DNA of 64,000 nt, taken from Panaeolus papilionaceus. Lineage: Eukaryota > Basidiomycota > Agaricomycetes > Agaricales. The stretch lies in contig JADNRZ010000005.1 of assembly GCA_015501605.1 (NCBI GenBank), positions 992,001 through 1,056,000 on the forward strand. The letters are read 5' to 3'. Positions 46,901 through 57,104 of this stretch are shown here, one piece after another. The notes below the pieces were generated by a model. That model did not search any database. It worked only from the letters and a program-made list of their open reading frames with translations, and was not told the DNA's origin. Positions within the stretch are counted from its first letter, which is position 1. Every line of letters starts with the position of its first letter. A program made the position numbers and the translations under genes.

Positions 46901-48510
46901 TTGAAAGCGCTTAAGGCTCGGGTGGTAGCTCTGCCTAATAATTAGGCGCTAGCGCTGTGGGGGATACACGATCATACGCCGTTCGGTAACTTCAAGAACA
47001 TGAGAATTGATAAGGGTTCGGTTCGTGTCATTTCTGTGTTCCATTTTTAGCTCAAGAACAATATAAATTCTGAACCGACTCGCCGAAAAAAAAGTTACTA
47101 AACCCACCGAGTCCTGCAATTTTTTACAATACACTGTCGGGAATTCGATCATGAGACTACGCCAAGCAGTGCCAAAATATTGTGGTTCCTGCCGTTAATG
47201 CCAACAAGGGCAGAAAATTTCAAACCTCTGCTTTCAACACCGTATGTCGATCCTGAGATGACTGGTTTATAGAGGATTTAATATCCGCTAGGGTGCGGCT
47301 GCTTTCCTGCCCAGGTCGCCCAGGGCCTGGTGCAAAGCAATATGCCCTCTTAATTTATCAACCGGTTTTCCTATTTCGAAAATGAGGCAGGGAGCATTCC
47401 TCCGGAGCTCTCTTAACAGTAATCATGATCAATGTCCCGAGTCACATACCGCGAAGACCAGATCAATTGATAAGTGATGACCTTGGCTCAGGTCCTTAGC
47501 GCCCCCTCGTCAGTCGAGATAAAACCATAAAACCAACGAGCTAGAACGTGTCTTAAAATAAAGTGGATTGGATTGGTCGATGGCATCGATGGGGTTTAAG
47601 ATACTGGACGAACAATTCATTGCCATTTTTGGGGTCTGGGGGATTGAAATTATTTTCCAGAACCCTTTGCCTTAGTTTATGCCTTCCCGACCCTTTCATT
47701 ATTGTAATGGCAGAAAACTTTGTGTTGTGCGATAATTATCAAAGGGAGAATTCCCATGTAAGATCGATTTGGTGAGAAGATTCAGGAAGAATCTAGCAAT
47801 TGGCCGGAGTGCGGCCGTCATGGGGGCCATGATTGTATTTGTGTGGTTTTTTGCGCTGTTTTTTTGATTTCCATGAAACATTGAGCGGTTCTTGGGAAAC
47901 TGCACTCGGTAGGCCTTTGAAACCCTGCTCGTTTCGAACATGTGTAGTGTAAATCATCACAATTCATGGACATTCCTCTGATGAAGAAAGAGAAAGAGGC
48001 TGTGTGGATATTTTGTGGAAGCGAATGGTGAGAAAGAAATACGGACTGTACTCCGCACCGGAACTAGCTCGAATCGGAGGTGCCGTCTGATGAGCTGGAT
48101 TATTGGTTCGATAACTAGAATGTCTACGGAAAAAAATTCCGGTACATCGTATAATTTATTGTTCGAATGGGGTGATGAATGAAAGAAATGGGGTTTTTGG
48201 AGTAGTTGGCTATGAGGTATTGTTGGAGACATATAAAAGATAGTTTGTTCTTGAAATAATAGTAGATTTATTTATTTGAATGAAATGGAGAAACTCAAAG
48301 GAGATAGATTTATCTTTTGGTGGATTTCTATCGATGTTCCTGGCTGACTGGGTGTTTGCACGTGCCAGCGTGAGTTCGTTCGTTCTGTTTGTTGATGCTT
48401 TGAAGAGGGCTTGCTTGCCGTAAGAGTACAACAAGCACAACTGCTTCCAAACCACGACCTTGGCTCCACCATAACTCTCTCCCTTTCCACTACTATCCCT
48501 TAAATACTAG
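43985..48510. other. 4.5-kb region without a supportable gene
   Basis: Only short, family-less open frames are present, none with convincing splice continuity. Composition is mixed and near genome-like. I see no tRNA, no repeat array and no transposon termini. It may hold long UTRs, non-coding RNA or decayed sequence. Confidence 0.55.
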
Positions 48511-49266
48511 ATGGCCGTCCTCTGTCCCCCACCCTATCATCCATCATACCCACATAAACGAATGCGTCGTACAGCTACCTCTGTTATGGCCGGCGCTTTC
48601 GATGTGCGGCCCCCCCGCGACGTTCTGACCAGTTTATTAAATGGTATTGGTCCATACAAGGAGGTGGAGAGCGACGAGGCAAAGCAAAAGAGGAGGAAGG
48701 AGAGGAAGGAACGTGAGAGGGAAAAAAAGAAGGAGAAAGCTGCGCAGCGTCTTCGACATACAGAGCTACTGGGCGACACAGCTTCCACCTCGGCCATTAA
48801 TGTCCTTCACACTAATTCAATCTCAATGTCAGCTAGCGCACCAATAGCCAGCTCTAGTACTCAACCGGCATGGCGAGCTCGACCAACCATTCACATACCT
48901 GCGATGCAACGCTCTGTCTCCATTACTCCATCACCCCCTCCTTCTCCACAACGGTTGGCGTCAACCCCAGGCTCCACACCAGGTCCCTCTATTTCCTCCA
49001 GTACTTCACGCTCATCCTCAAAAAGACCACACACACCAGATGATCACGATCGCTACGATGGTTTCAGGTTGACAGTTCAGCTGCCGAAGGCCCAGCGCAA
49101 GAAACGAGCAGCAGCAAAGAAGGGTTGGAAGGGTTGGGTTGAGGGATCACCACCGCCGTCTGATAAGCTTATCAACCTCGACTCTGCCCCTGTACTGCAA
49201 GAAAGAAGGACGCGCAGTGGGAAAAATTTCGATGCTATCAGTGTGGGCAAAGAGGGTTGGGTGTGA
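48511..49266 (+). CDS. Hypothetical basic, Ser/Pro-rich protein
   Basis: An intronless frame of 251 residues starts MAVLCPPPYHPSYPHKRMRR. A charged coiled segment (KQKRRKERKEREREKKKEKA) is followed by a Ser/Thr/Pro-rich stretch with PSPPPSPQR. A conserved-looking block (RYDGFRLTVQLPKAQRKKR, AKKGWKGWVEGSPPPSDK) comes next, and the end is RTRSGKNFDAISVGKEGWV. The Lys/Arg runs suggest a nuclear location. I do not recognise the family. The coding frame is clear from its length and codon use. Confidence 0.8.
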   Translation: MAVLCPPPYHPSYPHKRMRRTATSVMAGAFDVRPPRDVLTSLLNGIGPYKEVESDEAKQKRRKERKEREREKKKEKAAQRLRHTELLGDTASTSAINVLHTNSISMSASAPIASSSTQPAWRARPTIHIPAMQRSVSITPSPPPSPQRLASTPGSTPGPSISSSTSRSSSKRPHTPDDHDRYDGFRLTVQLPKAQRKKRAAAKKGWKGWVEGSPPPSDKLINLDSAPVLQERRTRSGKNFDAISVGKEGWV

Positions 49267-50332
49267 GGTGGTGGTGAGTGGCACGGATTATGCAACCGTT
49301 CAATCCGTCTGAAATCTCAGGAAAGAGACGCCCGACACCTCCTGATACTATCCGCTTTGGTTTTTGGACCCGCATATTTTTTCTGGATCCGTCGTCGCCA
49401 TCTCTATCGGTACGCTCTCAACAAGTGTAACCCATCACCCGACATCTCTACCTCTGGGTTCGGCATTCGTAACCATCATTCCTCACATCCACTGTTACCC
49501 TCCGGCCTTGCTCCTGCGTTGGCTATGTCTTGTTATCTGTTCACAAGTCTATTTTATCTTGTCGTTAGCATGTATTTTTTCCGATCGTTGGCCGTCTTCC
49601 GATTTACTGGGTTTAGTGTTTTTAATAAACCCTTAGAAGTGGCAGGGATTCATCACTATTGTTCCTTATCTTCCTTTCTTCCTTCTGTATTGTGTGCGGA
49701 CTTACAATACATTGTAATCGCCAAACTATATGGCCGGGCAATCAGTATAGTATCTTTTAAAATGTTTAGGTAGAATTGCTTGCATTCGATTAAATCTGAC
49801 ACCATTTGTGTATGTTATATACTTGGACGCATGGTGCTTATTGTGATTACCTCTCTGGTTCTGTCGAGTTGAGGACATTTCCTTCTACAAGTTGTCCACA
49901 TTATGCTTTCCATGTCATTCTGACGAAGGAAAGGAATTGGATCCGTAGTCTGAATTTACGTAATATATGCATTCTGACATTGCTAACAAACCAAAATAAA
50001 GGTGTTCACTTTCTTCAACTTGTCCATATTTCTTTCTTCTTGACCACTCTTGAGGTTTCCGGGCAACTGTCTGCCATTCATTGTCGACCTCATACGCGTT
50101 TTTTACTTGGGTCGCCCCTGCACAACAAACCCACGCATTCCGACAATTTGGTTCATCCGTTCATAGCGAAAAAATAAAGCCGCGATTTATCGGAGTTACC
50201 CAGCACTTCGAGGTCGAGACAACTGTGAACCAGAACTGTTGTCTAGTGGCGCGTTAAAGAAGTTTCAATACAACCCATCTTCTCTTCTAATATCAATACT
50301 GGAACGAAATACAATCTCTCTTCATTTCGAAA
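49267..50332. other. Intergenic, T-rich 3' flank and promoter
   Basis: The open frames here are T-rich hydrophobic translations without a family pattern, probably 3' UTR of the preceding gene. No gene is supported. Confidence 0.55.
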
Positions 50333-52392
50333 ATGGGCGGTCCAGCTATGCCAGTTCCGCCATCTTGGTTTCCGGGTCATATGATGAAATTCACCAGGAT
50401 GCTGCCTGCTTTACTTAAGAAGACCAACGTTGTGCTTGAAATCAGAGACTCTCGACTTCCTTTGACCAGCATAAACGCGTCGTTGGAAGGTGAGTTTAAA
50501 TCATTTCATATTTGCTTTTGCGTTGGTATCGGAGATGTGGTCGCTTCACAAACGAATGAGAAGATAAACCTGTCTTCCAATCTCTCGAAATAGGGTTCAT
50601 TGACTGGCTCTGCCGGCTAGTGGCCTTCGTGCTCATGCTTACTCCTCTCTATACGGACTTGCTTTATCTTGCCGGGTATCAAACCTCAACTCTACTCTAT
50701 TTCCGATCTAGGTGCGGTCAAGAAATGGCGACTCGAACGAGGGTGGAACCCACATGCACCCTCAAACGATATTCCAATGGTCGAAGCCTGTGAACACATC
50801 GTTGTACTCAACAAACGCGACCTTGTCCCAGAGTGGGGTTTAGAGGTGCGTGTTCATACGAATTTCCTAAACCCATTTACAAGTCGGTTAATTTCGTTCG
50901 CAGCCCTTTCGCAAAGCGATGGCAAATAAGTTTCCAGACCAGCGAGTTGTTTTTGCATCGTGGCAGCGACCGCGGGACATTCGTAACCTAACCGAGATCC
51001 TCGTACGTATGTTGCCTTCACTTACCGTTTCATCTCCGCGAATGTGAACATGATTCGTTCGCAAGGAGACGTCTTCGTTTCCAACGCTTCATTTGATTGA
51101 CTCCTAATCCGTAGAAACGGCAAAGAAATTTCCACTCGCTACTGAAATGAATGTATTGGTCGTCGGTATGCCCAACGTTGGGAAATCAACCCTACTAAAC
51201 GCCATACGCAATATGGGAATTCAAGGACGTGCGTATCAAATTCATTCTACCTACTCAGTGTGCCTTTCATCTTCTGACTAGAGAACGATTAACCTACAGC
51301 TACTCCAAAGGCGTTCAAAACATCAGCGAATCCCGGTATGACGCAGGCTCTCTCCACCAGGCTCAAGGTATCTCTCGATCCATTGGTTTATGCATACGAC
51401 AGTCCTGGAGTCATGCTGCCTTTCCTTGGACTTGGTGAGGCTGGCGCAGAAAGAGGTATCAAGCTGGCCTTAATTGGTACGTAATAGTCGCGGCAGGTTT
51501 CCATCGAGTCCTGGAGTGCTGCGATTCTTGGGCTCATGATCAGGCGTAATTTACTGATGTCATCAACTTTGTTTTTTAACACGACAGCGGGGATCAAGGA
51601 AGGCCTATATGATATGGAGAGCCTCGCTAATTATCTGCTCTATAGATTAAACACCCTGAATCCAGAATGTGAGTGTTTCGATGGTTTCAACTGTATGATG
51701 GTGGTGTGCAGGGACAGGTACTTTGTTTCAATTGTTTAGATTGATGCTGAGCATCAAGGTGTCCGGTTATCCCGTGTTCATGCAAACTTGCTTCCCTGCA
51801 TGCTTCGAAGGGAATCCCCATTCTCCTTACTGTTTTTGGCTCTAACTCTTGGTTTTGAGTTCTCCTTTACTCACGATTGCTCACAGGTCCGGCGTATATG
51901 GGCCTGCTTCCAGCCGGTTCATCACCGACTAGTGATCTCGAACAGTTCTTAACCTTACTAGCTCAAAGAATGGGTATGGTCAAGCGTGGTGGCTACGTGG
52001 ATCTCTCTCGTGCGGCTGACTACTTTGTGCGCTGGTGGCGTGGGGAGGGTGGCCTATTAGCCGCCTCCACAGGGCAACCCCTAGATGCGAGGGTAGAGAC
52101 TGACTCCATGACATCAGCGTCCCCTCCTCTCACCGCATCACAACTCCCCAGAGCCTGGGGCTTTGACTTTCAATGGAGCATATCGGAAAATGAATTCGGC
52201 GCCGCAGTCCGGGATTCTGCGCTCCTCGTCCAAAGGAAAATGGAAGAGACCATTGACCTGCATCTCGAAGAACGAGAACGGTCAGAAGGTAGCGAAGAGA
52301 ATGTCAGCCCGACCCAGCGAAAGAAACAGATGGTCTTGGAGGAGAAGGAGAAGAGAAAGCAGAAGCAGCTTCGCAAAAGGGAATCTCGGTGA
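50333..52392 (+). CDS. MTG1: Mitochondrial ribosome-assembly GTPase MTG1 (YlqF/RbgA family)
   Basis: The circularly permuted GTPase order is visible across about seven exons. It opens WFPGHMMKFTRMLPALLKKT and VVLEIRDSRLPLTSIN. Then come G4 NKRD (HIVVLNKRDLVPEW), G1 GMPNVGKS (NVLVVGMPNVGKSTLLNAIR) and G3 DSPG (VYAYDSPGVMLPFLGLGEAG). The C-terminal RbgA-type helices and a Lys/Glu-rich tail (EEKEKRKQKQLRKRESR) finish the protein, stop 52390-52392. Family members bind the large mitoribosomal subunit late in assembly. The start MGGPAMPVPPSWFPGH is short for a presequence; import may use an internal signal. Confidence 0.95.
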
Positions 52393-53103
52393 CCACGGCG
52401 TTGGGAAGAGTACCAGCATACAGTTATTACACGCTAGATGGGGAGTAGTACGGTTGTTAGCCTAATCACTTTGTACCTTCACCCCGTTTGGTTGGTGATT
52501 CCCGCATGATCATTAGCTTTACCTTAATCAAGACGGTCTTGCACGCACAGGGCCTGTGGACATGCTGTGGCAAAATTGCGCTGTTTTGCATACCGGATAG
52601 ACCAAAGTGTGGACTCCGTCTGCGAAACAAATATCAATTCACCCTCCTTACGAATAACAGCGCTCATGCAATATTTAGATGGGCGCGCCGTTATACCCTT
52701 TGGCAGTTTGCCGAAATGTATACAAATTGGACATTCGTGAGGATCAAGGTACCCAGAGTGTGAAGAACAACATAGGAGATTTAAGACTCAGAACGGTTTA
52801 ACCTCTATATCGTATCTTCGAGCTCAGTGATGACACGGAGTAAGAGAAGCTCGAAATCATGTAGACGGGTCCGAGTCTGTCAACATGGGCGGCGCCACTC
52901 AAACCATGATGGTTGACTTCGCAGAAGTTGCGGGCGCTGTTTAGCTGTAGGAGATTGAAAGCATGGAATACGGGAGTGGAATGTATGCTCAAAGTTGAGA
53001 AACACTGAAATGTCGCGTTGTGCTTGCTCATTGCGACCTGACACTTGCCCTCGGCCGTGCCCAGCCGCCCATATCCGTCACTTAAAATGCACTAATTACA
53101 GGT

Positions 53104-53121
53104 CTCCGCGGAGCTCCGGAG
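53104..53121. repeat. Overlapping palindromes CTCCGCGGAG / GGAGCTCC / CTCCGGAG
   Basis: Three short perfect palindromes overlap within 18 bp, so the stretch can pair with itself in several registers. Confidence 0.7.
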
Positions 53122-53134
53122 AGCACAGTGGCTC

Positions 53135-53152
53135 AATAATAATAATAATAAA
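53135..53152 (+). repeat. (TAA)n microsatellite
   Basis: Five to six ATA/TAA units in a row. Confidence 0.9.
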
Positions 53153-53851
53153 GACATTTAAAGAGCCGCGATACACAATACCCCCTTCCGATCCCTAGTT
53201 TTGCACCTTCTGCCTGCTCTATGGGTCTAGGGCCCCGCTTAGGGCTCAACGAGAATATAACCGAACATGAGATATACCCTCTTTCTAACCCTCCTCTAAT
53301 TTTCCGTGGCCAACCTCAGCATCTCCTTTCTTGTCTATTATTGGATAAACACGCTATCTACTCGTCCCTCCTCACAACTTGAAGCTATAAGTAAGTCAAA
53401 GGTCATACTAACTAACCCGGGAAATATTTTCAGCACGTTATGAAATGAAAGAAATCTTATTACCGAGGCATTCCAAAAACTGAGAGAATCAGTGTGTTAT
53501 CGGTGGGCGCTTATAGAGGTAAATTGTCGATGACTGATGCAGGCTTATAATGCCTAATGGCCCCGTAACAGTTCTTGAAACAATATTTTTATACACAGAG
53601 GGTGATCTTGCACACCACAAGCGTCGCGGACGTTTCCCTATCGTCAATCGATGAAGCGACAGCGCTTAAATACTTGAACTACACGAGAAGAACGATCGAT
53701 GATCAATCTCTACGCGAAGCGAGAAGCTCACATTTGAACATCATCACTTTCCAAATTTGGAGAGGTTCTGCGCAAATTTCAACATCACCTTTGTGCATCA
53801 TTTCATTTTCGCCGTCTTCTCTGCTTAACGGCCATGCCATGCTAAACCTCG

Positions 53852-54652
53852 ATGCTCAACAGTCTAGAATTTTTATCTGCTTCATCTCGGCTATGTAACA
53901 GACGCGTCTTATCGACTGTATCTCGTCCAATAAAAACGGCTGTCAGGAAAGGGACCGAGTTTGAAGAAAATGCACGCGGCTTGCTGCGGGACACGCTTTC
54001 GATGTCTCTGACGCGTGTTGGAGGCAAAGAGGACGGAGGAATAGATCTTGTGGGGTGGTGGTGGCTTCCGGATGGCACGGATACCACAGTGTCTGGTGCA
54101 AATGCCGCATCATCCGACAAGTACACCAGGAGACGAATACGTGTCATCGGACAATGTAAAGCGGAAAAGAAGAAGCTCAGCCCCAATTATGTCCGGGAAC
54201 TGGAAGGCGTCCTATTCCGTTTCATGTCTACTACGCCAGGCAGCATCGTTGATCAAGAAAGTGCAGAGCAAGGGGATGCGGAACATTCATTGGTTGTAAA
54301 CTCCAAGTTCGCATTTCCGTTGGTTGCTCTACTTGTCTCGCAATCATCCTTCACCAAGTCGACACTTATGCGTGCAAATTCATCACCCATTCCATTCTTT
54401 CTGCTCCATCTACCTTTTGCCGATGCGGAGAACGAATTACTGGATACAGAGGAGAACAGGAACGTCTTGGGCAGTGGTTTCTGTAACCCAGCTCTGGCGG
54501 GGATGCGAGGTTTGCTGAAGGGGAATTTGGAAGTTCGTTGGGAGAGGAGTTTGATTGACGGTTCGGGGAGACCTGGTTTGTGGTGGCAGGAACGACATCT
54601 ACCTAGTTGGGTCCCTGACAATATTCAACCTCAAACAGTCCCTGGGTCTTGA
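53852..54652 (+). CDS. RRG7: RRG7-like mitochondrial protein with restriction-endonuclease-like fold
   Basis: An intronless frame of 266 residues starts with a basic, Ser-rich presequence (MLNSLEFLSASSRLCNRRVL). The conserved core has GTEFEENARGLL, GGKEDGGIDLVGWWWLP and RVIGQCKAEKKKLSPNYVRE. Asp in GGIDLVG and the QxK of GQCKAEKK form the PD-(D/E)XK pattern seen in Mrr-like nucleases. Later blocks are FAFPLVALLVSQSSF and the end GLWWQERHLPSWVPD. This matches RRG7 (DUF2034), needed for respiratory growth in yeast; its biochemical activity is not firmly known. Its place near MTG1 is likely coincidental. Confidence 0.87.
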   Translation: MLNSLEFLSASSRLCNRRVLSTVSRPIKTAVRKGTEFEENARGLLRDTLSMSLTRVGGKEDGGIDLVGWWWLPDGTDTTVSGANAASSDKYTRRRIRVIGQCKAEKKKLSPNYVRELEGVLFRFMSTTPGSIVDQESAEQGDAEHSLVVNSKFAFPLVALLVSQSSFTKSTLMRANSSPIPFFLLHLPFADAENELLDTEENRNVLGSGFCNPALAGMRGLLKGNLEVRWERSLIDGSGRPGLWWQERHLPSWVPDNIQPQTVPGS

Positions 54653-54829
54653 TTGAGTATTTTTTGATTTCGGGGTCGAAGGCATCTACTACAAATGCTG
54701 ATATGTATTTAGAGTAATGTAATCATACACTACTACCCCGACATAAAAGAGCTGGATTAACAAAATATTATATGCCACTATAATACACGAAATGCAAAGT
54801 TTCCAGCGAACACGAGTCGAAAAACAAGT

Positions 54830-55389
54830 CTAGAAATCGATGTAGTCCCTTCTGCCATACGCAGATCCACCAGCACCTGTTCCATAGGGATCGTCCAGGC
54901 CAGTATTTGCAGTGACACCACCAGTTGCCTCGACATCTTTATATGAGAATTCGCGCTTGAACTTGTTCTCTAGTGTTGACATCGTGCCTATGAGTTTTTT
55001 GCAAGCTTGCTCAAGGAGATCTTGTGGTGTGATTGTGCCGTCAGTTTGGATCTTGATGATAAAGTATGGGTAAGAAGGATGGGGGACTTTGTAGCCGGCG
55101 AAGAGGATCTGGGGCATAGCAAGGAGTTGGCTGTATGGAGCAAATGAAGTTAGCTGGAGTTCAGGATGCAATGTAGACCTCGATGCGTACGCGCGAAGCA
55201 TGTTACCAAGAGTATGATCCTGCTTGACAATTTTTATCGTCGCGGCATTAGGGATCTTGGTATCTTCAATAAGTTCAACACTGCACGAGAAATGGTCTTT
55301 GAGAATTTGTTGATATTGTGTTCCTAGGTGACTTACGGCTTCTCGCCGTCTTCTAGCACAAAAAGCTCGTGACGAGGAGGTGCGTTCAT
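54830..55389 (-). CDS. RPB11: RNA polymerase II subunit RPB11
   Basis: Three exons read MNAPPRHELFVLEDGEKP, then VELIEDTKIPNAATIKIVKQ with DHTLGNMLRA, then QLLAMPQILFAGYKVPHPSY. This is the alpha-like dimerisation fold that pairs RPB11 with RPB3. Introns are at about 55280-55336 (AAGCC|gtaagt ... cgtgcag) and about 55133-55195. The stop is 54830-54832. The total of about 147 residues exceeds the usual 115-120 because of a Gly/Tyr-rich tail (ending GGSAYGRRDYIDF). Confidence 0.95.
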
Positions 55390-56116
55390 GATGGATTATA
55401 GGTGATATTTGAGGCTAACAAGATACAAGCAGACTGAAGTAAGCTTCCTGTACATCCAACACGATGAAGACAAGGTACTTTGGAGGGGGTACAGGATACA
55501 AAAGACTAGGTGGTCAACAAAACTTAGAAACACAACAGACCAGTCAAGGTGTGTGCAATACGCCTAAAACAACAAGGAGAAAAAAAGTTAGCATAATGAT
55601 TATGAAAATTGACGAGAAATCAGCAAAGAAATTGCGATCATGATGTTATGATTCACCGACAATAAATAATAAAATACCATCATTTAGAAACAAATGTTTC
55701 AACACTTACAATTTGAACAAGAAACGATGTAAAACAGAAGGAAGAGGTTCAAAGAAGCAAAAAAAGGTCGCGCGGAAGGTTGAGCCTTTGTTTGGTCTTG
55801 CTTGTGATGTGGCCATCAATTCCAAATCAGCTTGTGTCCACAAACCCGTTGCAAGGTCCACCAAACCGACATCCCCTCCTCAAGGTCAGTATTCCATACC
55901 GAATCTGTGCCCAACTGCATCGCCATCGTATCCAGGAGTCCATTGGGTTGTGAAAGACATGCATTTCGAGTGGAAAGGCTGAAGTTTTGAGTTGGATGGG
56001 TAGACTCTGGATTGGATGGCGACTTTGGGACTTTGCATCAAAAATTGCGATATCGACTGCTTATTTGACTTGGATTGCTAAATCTCTTCCTCTTCCCTTT
56101 CTTATCATTAGAAAAA
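55390..56116. other. Divergent intergenic region between RPB11 and uL15
   Basis: Likely holds both promoters and perhaps a 5' UTR intron of the ribosomal gene. A small open frame at 55713-55982 shows no family and is rejected. Confidence 0.6.
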
Positions 56117-56206
56117 ATGCCCACTCGGCTCTCGAAGACACGCAAGCACCGCGGCCACGTCTCGGCCGGTCAAGGACGAGTAGGAAAGCACCGCAAGCAT
56201 CCCGGA

Positions 56207-56239
<33 letters not shown>

Positions 56240-56746
56240 CGGTGCGTTTCTATACTTCAGATCTGGTGAAAAGATGCTTAAATTTGATTTTTCCATATTA
56301 TAGTACCAACTTCGATAAGTACCATCCTGGTTACTTTGGTAAGGTTGGTATGCGCCGCTTCCATCTCACCCGCAACGCACTCTGGCGCCCCATCATCAAC
56401 GTCGACAAGCTGTGGAGTTTGGTGCCTGCTGAGCAAAAGAAGGGCCTGACTGAGTCATCGACTGTTGTTCCCGTTATCGACACTCTTGCCGCTGGTTACG
56501 GAAAGGTTCTTGGCAATGGAAAGTGAGTTATTGAGTATGTTGGTTATAAATCTGCAAGTTCCTAAACTGCTGTCCTTTTTCTCTCCTTGATCAGGCTCCC
56601 AAAGCTTCCTTTCATCGTCAAGGCACGCTTTGTGTCAGAAATTGCCGAGTGGGTTTGGAATATACATTATAATGACCTTGATACTGAACAAGAATTACAG
56701 GAGAAAAATCAAGGAGGCTGGTGGTGTTGTGTCATTGGTCGCCTAA
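56117..56746 (+). CDS. RPL28: 60S ribosomal protein uL15 (L27a/L28)
   Basis: Exons join to [20 protein letters not shown], then [39 protein letters not shown] and [15 protein letters not shown]. Introns follow CACCACCG|gtgcgt, GGAAA|gtgagt and GCCGA|gtgggt. The length of about 148 residues and the glycine-rich N-terminus match uL15, which lies in the core of the large subunit. The stop is 56744-56746. Confidence 0.98.
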
Positions 56747-57104
56747 ACCTTTTTATGCCTCTTTCGTGTATATTTCCTTTACTTTCTTATGGCCACCGAA
56801 TGACATGCAACATGCCCATGCACATTACCAGCATAAAAATAAAAATAAAAGTGTGAATAAATATTAAGTGAAGACTGAAGTTGTTTCATTCTTAGACTGG
56901 TGAATTATTTTACTACATCGCATTCTTAAGACTGTTGAATTCCACGCTTTACTTATTAATAACAACTGAATGGGAGATTGTTTACATGAATAACTCCGCA
57001 GCCCTACAATGACAGCCAGATATGGAAGGGATGGCCGTTGTCTCAGGCTCATCAGACTCTTCTCACCACTAACTCTCATTGACCATCTGCTATAATTCCC
57101 AGCG
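56747..57104. other. Intergenic between uL15 and RING gene
   Basis: AT-rich 3' flank of uL15 and the upstream region of the RING gene. No coding sequence seen. Confidence 0.55.

Larger units (their letters stand above)
52393..53851. other. Intergenic, 1.5 kb
   Basis: No exon is supported. It contains overlapping GC-rich palindromes (53104-53121) and a short TAA microsatellite (53135-53152). Confidence 0.55.

Noticed and set aside
53575..53898. Open frame before RRG7
   Set aside because: It lacks an ATG at its start, overlaps the RRG7 start in another frame and has no family pattern.
55713..55982. Lys-rich small open frame between RPB11 and uL15
   Set aside because: Likely 5' leader or intron of the ribosomal gene; no conserved pattern seen.
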